Of a DNA stretch of 64,000 nt, positions 36,279 to 42,943 are shown piece by piece. Each line of letters begins with the position of its first letter. Position 1 is the stretch's first letter. Below the pieces are notes generated by a model that saw nothing but the letters and a program-made list of their open reading frames with translations, was not told the origin of the DNA and made no database searches. Source of the DNA: Trinickia terrae (GTDB taxonomy: Bacteria > Pseudomonadota > Gammaproteobacteria > Burkholderiales > Burkholderiaceae); NCBI RefSeq assembly GCF_005144415.1, contig NZ_SWJE01000013.1, forward strand, positions 118,432 through 182,431, given 5' to 3'. The translations under genes and the position numbers were made by a program.

Positions 36279-36353
36279 ACTTTCCCTGATTTTCCTGCAT
36301 TCCGCATTGCGGCATTTTTCGGGCCGTCAATTGCGGCAACGGTTTGCGGCCGA

Positions 36354-36369
36354 TGGCATGGCTCTCGCT
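36354..36369 (+). promoter_or_regulatory. Sigma-54-type promoter of the amyloid operon
   Basis: TGGCATG-GCTC-TCGCT has the invariant GG (36355-36356) and GC (36367-36368) exactly 10 bases apart, matching the -24/-12 pattern. Transcription would begin near 36380, just before the ATG at 36398. The flanking sigma-54 activators support the call. Confidence 0.6.
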
Positions 36370-36397
36370 AAATATCCGGCACACCGGAGACAACGCC

Positions 36398-36895
36398 ATG
36401 TCCATCGTTTCCTTCCTTTCTCTGCGTAAGCGTCTCGCCCTGGCAAGACTCCTCGCCGCGCTCGTCCCGTTTGCGTTGCCGCTCGCGGCCGGCGCACAGG
36501 AAGCCGCCGATGCGAGTTCGGTGCAGGCCGCGAGCCTCGCCGTCGCGAGCGCCTGGCCGATGCTGGCGCCTCTGCCGCACAGCCTGGCCGCGACGCCCGC
36601 AGTGCTGGAGTTCGACGCCGCACCGGCCATGACCGAAGACGGCGACGCGCTCGAAGCCGGCGCCGACAACGGCAGCGCCGTGCCGCTCGACACGCCGCAG
36701 CTCGACGACCAAGTGCTGTCGCGGCAGCGCGGCGGACGAGTCGGCATGGTGATGATCGCCGCGACGCCGCAGCTGATGCACGGCGCCAACGCCGTAACGC
36801 TGTGGGACGAAATCGCCCCGCCCGCCCCGCTGCCCGTTCCCGTCGACCAGGGACGCTCCGCGCAAGGCAACGTCGCGAGCTACACGCGCAAGTAG
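36398..36895 (+). CDS. First gene of the amyloid operon: exported protein with GG-like motif
   Basis: A 165-aa protein with a signal peptide (LALARLLAALVPFALPLAAG, cleavage GAQ-EA near residue 34). At residues 101-113 is QLDDQVLSRQRGG, followed by a hydrophobic stretch (VGMVMIAATPQLM). This resembles double-glycine leader sites cut by C39 peptidases (Leu at -12, Leu at -7, GG at -2/-1), and a C39 peptidase is encoded downstream. No known family was recognised. It starts 29 bases after the sigma-54-like promoter, with CGGAGA as ribosome site. It could be a small accessory or signal protein of the fibre system. Confidence 0.65.
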   Translation: MSIVSFLSLRKRLALARLLAALVPFALPLAAGAQEAADASSVQAASLAVASAWPMLAPLPHSLAATPAVLEFDAAPAMTEDGDALEAGADNGSAVPLDTPQLDDQVLSRQRGGRVGMVMIAATPQLMHGANAVTLWDEIAPPAPLPVPVDQGRSAQGNVASYTRK

Positions 36896-37011
36896 GCGCG
36901 GCAACGAGCAGCAACAAGCAAGGAACGGAAAGTAACCAGACGAACTCGCGGGACCGATTTTTCAACAGCAACAAGAAACCGACACGTTCGGCCGTTGCGG
37001 GGGAATACGAC

Positions 37012-37503
37012 ATGACCGCCTCACGCTTTCCCAAGCGCGCGCCTCGTGCACTCGCGCTTGTCACCACGCTCGTCACCGCACTCGCCGGCGCGGCACAGAG
37101 CGCCGACGCCCAGCAAAGCGGCAATCCCGGCGACATCATCGTCGAGCGCACTGTCACGCCGCGCGACGCGTTTGCTCCGGTGCCGAGAAACCAGGACCCG
37201 GTCGCGGTCAGGGCCACGACGTTCCCGGCCACGACCTTCAATCCGATGATGGCCTCGGTCGTCTCCGATCTCGACCTGACCAACGCGCACGGCTCGAACG
37301 GCGTGTCGGCCGGCAACCTGAACGGCAGCGAAGCCGGCCTGCAGGGGATCACCAAGCTCTTGTCCGGCTCGGCGACGGGCAGCAATGTCGCGGTGGGCGC
37401 CAATGCGCTGCCGCAGCCGAGCGTGGGCGTGGGTGGACAGATTTCGATGTCGGTGACGGGCGCGCTCGCGCCGCTCGGCGCCGCGCTGGGAGCGTTGAAA
37501 TGA
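37012..37503 (+). CDS. Exported protein of the Fap-like operon (possible FapA counterpart)
   Basis: A 163-aa protein with a signal peptide (ALALVTTLVTALAGAAQSAD, cleavage near ADA-QQ). The mature part is rich in Asn, Ser, Gly and Val, with SNGVSAGNLNGSEAGLQGIT and a Gly/Val-rich end. It lacks the three-repeat amyloid pattern. The ribosome site GGGGGAA precedes the ATG. Its stop overlaps the next gene (ATGA). By position before two repeat proteins it could correspond to FapA, but sequence support is weak. Confidence 0.6.
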   Translation: MTASRFPKRAPRALALVTTLVTALAGAAQSADAQQSGNPGDIIVERTVTPRDAFAPVPRNQDPVAVRATTFPATTFNPMMASVVSDLDLTNAHGSNGVSAGNLNGSEAGLQGITKLLSGSATGSNVAVGANALPQPSVGVGGQISMSVTGALAPLGAALGALK

Positions 37504-38144
37504 AAGCACCGCTCACCACCGAGCGCCGCCGGCTCGCCAACTGCGCGCTGACCTGCCTTGCGGGCGTTGCCGCCCTCACCTTCGCCGCGCCCCATCACGC
37601 CCTCGCGCAAGCCGCCGTGGTCACCGGCGACGCGTCGATTGCGCCGGGCGCGCTGAACGGCGCAAACGGCGCGCTCACGGTCAACGAGACCGCCGGCCTG
37701 AACAACGCGCAAAGCAATCAACTGGCGATCGTCAGCGGCACGCCCAACGGCGGCGTCTACAACGGCGGCTCGCAAAGCGCGAGCGCGGCGGCGCGCGTGA
37801 CAAGCGCGCACGCAAGCATAGAAGGCAACGCATTTTCGAATACGTCCGGAGCGGTGATGGTGAACCAGTCTGCGGGCGCAGCAAATCTCCAGCGCAACAG
37901 CGTCGGCCTTGGCGCTGCAGTGTCAGGGATGGAGACCGTCTCGGACAGCGAGCTGTCCGCGACGGCCCCCAAGCAAGGAGGTCTGGGGCCACGAGCGGGA
38001 GCCCACGACGCACGCGAGGCGATCATCAGCAACGACGCCTTCAAGAACGTCAACGGAGTCGCGCAAATCAACCAGACGGCCGGCGCCGGTAATGCCACGG
38101 CAAATAGTTTTGTGCTCCGTCCCCCGGCGGGCACTTTTTTTTAA
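37500..38144 (+). CDS. Fap-like amyloid subunit with three repeats (FapB-like)
   Basis: A 214-aa exported protein (signal peptide ending near ALA-QA, residue 37). Three imperfect repeats at about residues 50-77, 109-136 and 178-206 follow the pattern G(A)-x-VNQxAGxxNxQxNxxxL: for example LTVNETAGLNNAQSNQLAI, VMVNQSAGAANLQRNSVGL and AQINQTAGAGNATANSFVL. Pseudomonas FapB and FapC carry three such repeats, which form the fibre core. Size suits the minor/nucleator subunit. The linker before repeat 3 contains SDSELSATAPKQGG, a loose match to the GG-type motif of the operon's first gene. Confidence 0.75.
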   Translation: MKAPLTTERRRLANCALTCLAGVAALTFAAPHHALAQAAVVTGDASIAPGALNGANGALTVNETAGLNNAQSNQLAIVSGTPNGGVYNGGSQSASAAARVTSAHASIEGNAFSNTSGAVMVNQSAGAANLQRNSVGLGAAVSGMETVSDSELSATAPKQGGLGPRAGAHDAREAIISNDAFKNVNGVAQINQTAGAGNATANSFVLRPPAGTFF

Positions 38145-38167
38145 CTTAGTCGTATCGGAGCGTCATC

Positions 38168-39565
38168 ATGAAGCGCACTCTTATTGCAGCAGCAGTCCTC
38201 GCGATCGCCACGAGCAGCGCGTTTGCGCATGACCGTGACAAAGACTCGTTCATCTTCAACTACACCGCGGTCGGCGAAAGGGTCGGCATCGAAGGCTGGG
38301 TCGCGCTGTTCGGCTGCGTGAACGTGTCGAGCACCGCGGGCGCCGTGATCCAGAACAACCAGAGCGTCTGGGCCAATGTCGACCTCGACCCGCTGTCGGG
38401 CTCCTACACGAAGGGTTCGGTCACGACCACGTTCGACGTCAGCCATTCCTCGGTCAGCGGCAGCGGCTCCAAGTCCAGCACGGAATGGAGCAACAGCTTC
38501 TACGCATCGAAGGAAGCCTCGGGCTATTCGAAGTCGTCGTCCTACTCCTATTCGGAAAAGAGCAAGGAAGCCTCGGGCGGCGGGTACAACTACAGCGAGC
38601 AGAACGCGTCGATCGGCGGCTGGTTCAGCAAGGAGAAGGAAAGCTCGGGCGCGCACATTTCGGCGGGCGGCAAGGCGGGCGGCGTCGTGACGACCTTCTC
38701 CGACAACGATCCGGGCCATACCGTCAATGGCTTCCATGCGCAAGGCGGCTTCTCGGCCGGCTACAAGGCATCGAGCTATGAGAACGAGTCGGGCATCCAT
38801 GGCAAGTTCAACGCCGCGGAAGGCTCTGGCGAGCGCAACAGCTGGAGCTACGAGAACGAGTCGGGCTCGGGCAGCCAATCGTACTCCGAGAAGTCGTCGG
38901 GCTATGAAGTCGAATCCATGAAGTCGCGTGAGAGCGAAGGCAAGTCCTGGAGCTTCAGCAAGAACATCGATGAGTCGAGCGTCTCCGTCTCCGGCAGTGT
39001 CACGACCTACATCGACACGCGCGACCCGACCACGCTGACGGCAACCACGGGCGATAACGCGGGCAGCGGCATATCGGGCAACCTCGGCCTCAACATCACG
39101 GAAGGCGTCGACAACGCGCAAAGCAACGACGTGTCGCTCGCCGCAGTCGATGTCGGCGATGTGTTCGGCAACGCGCAGATCTTCAGCAATCAGAGCACCG
39201 GTGGCAAAGCACATGTGGATAAATACGTGTTCAACGCGTCGATCGGCGACAACTCGCTCGGTCAAGTGTCCGGCAACGTTGGCGTGAACGTGGCTTCGGG
39301 TGTCGGCAACGCGCAGAACAACAGCCTTGCCGCGTCGACCTCGATGGTGTCGCCGGGTAGCGCTTCGGCCGTCGCGATGGTCGCCACCGACGACAACGAC
39401 CAGAAGGCCGGCATGGACTTCTCCGGCTCGATGGGCGGCACGGCCAGGCTCGGCGCCAGCTCGCTGCAAGGCGCGCAAGGCAACATCGGCATCAACATCG
39501 CCGGCGGCGCGGGCAACGTCCAGCACAACGGGCTTGCCATCGCTTCGACGAGCATGAGCCACTGA
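38168..39565 (+). CDS. Fap-like large amyloid subunit (FapC-like)
   Basis: A 465-aa exported protein (signal peptide MKRTLIAAAVLAIATSSAFA). The N-terminal region (about 21-95) is followed by a long Ser/Tyr/Glu/Lys/Gly-rich segment (about 95-275; e.g. KEASGYSKSSSYSYSEKSKE). Three amyloid repeats follow at about 295-327, 361-391 and 430-461: ISGNLGLNITEGVDNAQSND, VSGNVGVNVASGVGNAQNNS and AQGNIGINIAGGAGNVQHNG. These match Fap core repeats. Unlike Pseudomonas FapC it has no CxxC motif; one Cys lies in LFGCVNVS. It is a strong candidate for the main fibre protein. A GGAG ribosome site is present. Confidence 0.8.
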   Translation: MKRTLIAAAVLAIATSSAFAHDRDKDSFIFNYTAVGERVGIEGWVALFGCVNVSSTAGAVIQNNQSVWANVDLDPLSGSYTKGSVTTTFDVSHSSVSGSGSKSSTEWSNSFYASKEASGYSKSSSYSYSEKSKEASGGGYNYSEQNASIGGWFSKEKESSGAHISAGGKAGGVVTTFSDNDPGHTVNGFHAQGGFSAGYKASSYENESGIHGKFNAAEGSGERNSWSYENESGSGSQSYSEKSSGYEVESMKSRESEGKSWSFSKNIDESSVSVSGSVTTYIDTRDPTTLTATTGDNAGSGISGNLGLNITEGVDNAQSNDVSLAAVDVGDVFGNAQIFSNQSTGGKAHVDKYVFNASIGDNSLGQVSGNVGVNVASGVGNAQNNSLAASTSMVSPGSASAVAMVATDDNDQKAGMDFSGSMGGTARLGASSLQGAQGNIGINIAGGAGNVQHNGLAIASTSMSH

Positions 39566-39625
39566 GCCAGTCGATCGGCACCGCGTCAGCGGTAGCGCAG
39601 CTGTGACCTAAGCGGTCGGGAGTTC

Positions 39626-39654
39626 GCGCCGGCCTTCGTTACGAGGGCCGGCGC
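39626..39654 (+). other. Strong intercistronic hairpin after the large amyloid gene
   Basis: GCGCCGGCC (39626-39634) pairs with GGCCGGCGC (39646-39654). Inner pairing extends the stem to about 13 bp around a TTA loop. No T-run follows. It probably protects or attenuates the mRNA between the abundant subunit and the assembly genes. Confidence 0.55.
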
Positions 39655-39660
39655 ACAGAA

Positions 39661-39685
39661 GACAGCGTTGCATGGGACCAGAGTA
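39661..39685 (+). repeat. Dispersed repeat, partial copy D
   Basis: GACAGCGTTGCATGGGACCA followed by GAGTA matches the minus-strand start of copies B/C at 22 of 25 positions and resembles copy A. Only this end of the element is present; the hairpin half is missing. It directly precedes the fapD-like start. Confidence 0.5.
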
Positions 39686-39696
39686 TGGAGACCAGC

Positions 39697-40407
39697 ATGT
39701 CCGGGCTTGACCGGTTCTCGGCATGGCGGCTCGCTGTGGGGATGGCTTGCAGCTTGATGTGTGCGGCAAGCCACTCACAGTCGACCATCGATACGACTAA
39801 TCTTGCAGGCGTGCCTCTCACGAAAACGGTGCGCTCGATGCGAGACATCCGCTATGGCCACATCGTCAGCCAGCAGTTCGACTACAGCTGCGGTGCGGCC
39901 GCCCTGGCGACGCTCCTCAAGTACGGCTACGGCATCGATATTCCGGAAACCGAACTGATTCACCGCATGATGGCGTTCTCCACGCCCGAAGTCGTCGTGA
40001 AGAACGGCTTCTCGATGCTCGACATGAAGAAGTTCGTCGAGACGATCGGGCTGCGCGGACGCGGCTTCCGGGTCAACGCCGATGCGCTGTATCACCTGCA
40101 GATTCCCGTCATGGTGCTGATGGACATCAACGGCTACGAGCACTTCGTCATCGTCAAGCATGCCGAGGAAGGCCGCATCTTCATCGCCGACCCGGCGCTC
40201 GGCAATCGCGTCGTATTGGAAGAGGACTTCGTGAAGACCTGGAACGGACTCGTCTTCGCGGTCCTCGGCAAACCGTTCAGGGAGGATTCCCCGCTGTTGC
40301 AGGACAACGTGTCGCTGGCCCTGAAGCTGCGCGAAAGCGCACTGGCGACCAGCTCGGCCGCGACGCCTTTCGTCGATTACGGATTGTCCAAGGCAGACTG
40401 GTTCTGA
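39697..40407 (+). CDS. fapD: FapD-like C39 family peptidase
   Basis: A 236-aa exported or periplasmic protein (hydrophobic start RLAVGMACSLMCAASHSQ) with one C39 peptidase domain. The catalytic Cys is residue 65 in QQFDYSCGAAALATLLKYGY (oxyanion Gln at 60). The His is 149 in NGYEHFVIVKH and the Asp is 165 in IADPALGN. All triad residues are intact. In Pseudomonas FapD is the C39 peptidase required for Fap fibres. No ABC transporter domain is fused, as in FapD. The ATG at 39697 has GGAG at good spacing; another ATG at 39685 is possible. FapE-like starts 6 bases after the stop. Confidence 0.85.
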   Translation: MSGLDRFSAWRLAVGMACSLMCAASHSQSTIDTTNLAGVPLTKTVRSMRDIRYGHIVSQQFDYSCGAAALATLLKYGYGIDIPETELIHRMMAFSTPEVVVKNGFSMLDMKKFVETIGLRGRGFRVNADALYHLQIPVMVLMDINGYEHFVIVKHAEEGRIFIADPALGNRVVLEEDFVKTWNGLVFAVLGKPFREDSPLLQDNVSLALKLRESALATSSAATPFVDYGLSKADWF

Positions 40408-40413
40408 ACCACC

Positions 40414-41238
40414 ATGAAGCACCCATTTTCGCCTCTCGGCCTCGCGCTTTGCCTCTCGGCGTGCAGCGTCGCAAGCGGTGTGTCGGCATCGGAGAACACC
40501 GCGATGGCGTCGCCCGGATTCCTGTCGACCGGAGCTGCATCGCAAGCCGTCAAATGGCAGGCGGTCGACGACGACGTGCTCGCCAGCCAGACCGGCAAAT
40601 ACGCCGGCTCATCCATGATTTCCGGGTTCGTCCTGAACCTGCTTTCTCAATGGCATTTGCCAGACGGCGCGACGGCAGTCGCGCAAGGTTCGCTTGCCGT
40701 GACCGCCAACGCCGACGACCAGATGTCGGCGCAAGTGCGCACGTCGGCGCACGTGCATGACCGTACGAACGCCGGCTCGAACGGCGCCAACCCGCATGCG
40801 ATCGCGACCGGCGGCCAGAACATCTCGGTCAACGGCGTCTCGCAAGTGACTCAAGTGGCAGGCAACGGCAACGTCGGCTCGAACTCGACGACCATCGATT
40901 TCAGTAACGCATCGATTCCGTCGATACCGGGCGGCGCGAACTCGCCTAGCGCCAACGCCAGCAACGCATCCGGCAGCATCAAGGCCAGCATCGCGTTCGA
41001 CAGCGGCGGCGTGACGGTTGCGCTAAAGACGCCGGCCGGCCTCGCCGCACAGAGCGTCGCCCCCAACAACACACAACAAGCCGGGGCGGTCGCGCAGTTG
41101 CTGCAGATCGCGGGCAACAACCAGGCCGTCAGCAATGCGCTGCAACTGCACCTGCAGACCCAGCAGATGTCGGGCAACCTGCTGCGGCAACTCGGCGTGA
41201 TGCAGGCACTGCAGAACCGCTCGATGCCGGGGAGATGA
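40414..41238 (+). CDS. FapE-like exported protein with GG-like motif
   Basis: A 274-aa protein with a signal peptide (LGLALCLSACSVASGVSA). Residues 51-62, VDDDVLASQTGK, closely resemble LDDQVLSRQRGG in the operon's first product, and again precede a hydrophobic stretch (SSMISGFVLNLLSQ). A Thr/Asn/Val/Ser-rich segment follows (VNGVSQVTQVAGNGNVGSNS) and a Gln-rich helical C-terminus (ALQLHLQTQQMSGNLLRQLG). Its place between fapD and fapF fits FapE, a minor fibre component in Pseudomonas, but similarity could not be scored. Confidence 0.65.
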   Translation: MKHPFSPLGLALCLSACSVASGVSASENTAMASPGFLSTGAASQAVKWQAVDDDVLASQTGKYAGSSMISGFVLNLLSQWHLPDGATAVAQGSLAVTANADDQMSAQVRTSAHVHDRTNAGSNGANPHAIATGGQNISVNGVSQVTQVAGNGNVGSNSTTIDFSNASIPSIPGGANSPSANASNASGSIKASIAFDSGGVTVALKTPAGLAAQSVAPNNTQQAGAVAQLLQIAGNNQAVSNALQLHLQTQQMSGNLLRQLGVMQALQNRSMPGR

Positions 41239-41396
41239 CCACGCTCGGCGGGCCGCAACCCGCCAATGGCACTAAGGACCGGGCAGCAGGAAGGACCGAT
41301 GGCAGGACCGGGTAGTACGGCAACAAAAAGTCAATGGCGGCGGCGCGCACGAGAGGAGACCTGACGGCGAGCCGCCGGCCCACCGGGGGGAACACA

Positions 41397-42830
41397 ATGA
41401 CCAAGATGTCAGCAAGGCGCGCGCCGTCAAGCGCGCTGGCGGCAATACCAGCAGCGGTGCTGCTGTTCGCGCTCTCGCAGGGCGCGCACGCGCAGGCACT
41501 CGGCAATCAATCGCTGGAGGACAGGCTCGACACGCTGATGCGCGTCGTCGACGAGCAGCAGCGGCAGATCCAGGTGCTCGAGCGCCAGGTGACCAATCTG
41601 GAGATGTCACAGCGCGGACGCGGATTGACTGGCGGCGCGGCCGACGAAAACGCCGCAGTCGCCGCGCCTCCCGGCGAGGACGGCTTGCCGGCGCCGCTGC
41701 CGCCGCTCGCGCAAATCGCGCAGGTCGCACCCGGCGCACCCGGGCCGAGCGGCGGCACCAGCACGGCGACCGGCGTGCAAGCCAACCCGCCCGTGCCGCA
41801 ATCGGGCGGCAGCGCGGCGGCGGCTCCCTCCGACGGCACCATCGGCACCACGCAGAAGGCCGCGGAGCCGCAGCGCACCGAGGCGGAAAACGCCGTCGTG
41901 CAGCGCGAGCATGCACCGCTCTTCGATCACAAGCTCACGGTGGACTGGGGGATCAGCGACACCTACTACGACCGCCGCCAATTGCAGCTGTCGGGCTTCC
42001 TCGCGCTCGATGCGATCTTCCTCGGCAACATCAACCTCGGCGAGACGAAGTCGCACCAGCTGATGGCCGATGTCGACACGCGCTACGGCCTGACCGACCG
42101 CTTGAGCGTCGACGTCGACGTGCCCTATGTCTACCGGCACAGCAACTTCATCGTCGGCGGCGCGGGCGGCGCGGCGAGCCAGTTGTCCGACGCGTCCGCG
42201 ACATCGAGCAACCTCGGCGACGTCAACTTCGGGATCTACTACCAGTTCCTGAAAGAGACCAACAACCTGCCCGACGTGGTCGGCAGCCTGCGCGTGAAGG
42301 CGCCGACGGGCACGTCGCCGTTCGGCATCAAGCTCGAGCAGGTCGACCCGAACAACACGAGCCTCGTCGCGCCCTCCAAGCTGCCCACGGGCACCGGCTT
42401 CTGGAACATCACGGCGGGCGTATCGCTGCTGAAGACCTACGATCCGGTCGTGCTGTTCGGCAGTCTCTCGTACACGTACAACGTCGCGCGCTCGTTCTCC
42501 GACATCTCGGCGGTGCAAGGCCAGGTCGAGCCCGCGAAGGTGAAGCTGGGCGACATCATCCAGTGGGGCAGCGGCGTCGCCATCGCGTTCTCCGACAAGG
42601 ACTCGGCCAGCATCTCCTACACCATGGCGATCGAGCCCGAGAGCGAGACGCAGGCGCCCGGGCAAGGATGGCAGAAGGTGCCGGGCAGCGAGACCGTCGC
42701 CTCGGCCCTGAATTTCGGCTTGAACCATGTGGTCAACAAGCACCTGACCATCGAAGGATCGGTGTCGATCGGCCTCACGCCCGACGCGCCGAACTTCGTG
42801 GTCGGCGTGCGGTTTCCCTACACTTTTTGA
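41397..42830 (+). CDS. fapF: FapF-like outer-membrane amyloid secretion pore
   Basis: A 477-aa protein. The signal peptide ends near AHAQA (residue 34). An N-terminal coiled coil follows (about 38-72; LEDRLDTLMRVVDEQQRQIQ), then a Pro/Gly/Ala-rich linker (75-165), and a beta-barrel from about 195 to the end (e.g. GFLALDAIFLGNINLGETKS). The final residue is Phe in VGVRFPYTF, as in outer-membrane proteins. Coiled coil plus barrel is the FapF design, in which the helices gate a trimeric pore. The ATG at 41397 follows a GGGGGG run. A small hairpin (41247-41264) lies in the gap before it. Confidence 0.78.
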   Translation: MTKMSARRAPSSALAAIPAAVLLFALSQGAHAQALGNQSLEDRLDTLMRVVDEQQRQIQVLERQVTNLEMSQRGRGLTGGAADENAAVAAPPGEDGLPAPLPPLAQIAQVAPGAPGPSGGTSTATGVQANPPVPQSGGSAAAAPSDGTIGTTQKAAEPQRTEAENAVVQREHAPLFDHKLTVDWGISDTYYDRRQLQLSGFLALDAIFLGNINLGETKSHQLMADVDTRYGLTDRLSVDVDVPYVYRHSNFIVGGAGGAASQLSDASATSSNLGDVNFGIYYQFLKETNNLPDVVGSLRVKAPTGTSPFGIKLEQVDPNNTSLVAPSKLPTGTGFWNITAGVSLLKTYDPVVLFGSLSYTYNVARSFSDISAVQGQVEPAKVKLGDIIQWGSGVAIAFSDKDSASISYTMAIEPESETQAPGQGWQKVPGSETVASALNFGLNHVVNKHLTIEGSVSIGLTPDAPNFVVGVRFPYTF

Positions 42831-42943
42831 TGTCTGACGACAACGGGGTCATCGTGCGTGAATCACCACATTTGACATCGGCAGCGCCGTTCGCGGGGGC
42901 ACCTTCCCACCTGTCGATCGCGCATCCCAAGGAAGTCCGGAAC

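Noticed and set aside
41266..41283. TGGCAC after the FapE-like gene as a second sigma-54 promoter
   Set aside because: The -12 GC is missing at the required 10-base spacing.
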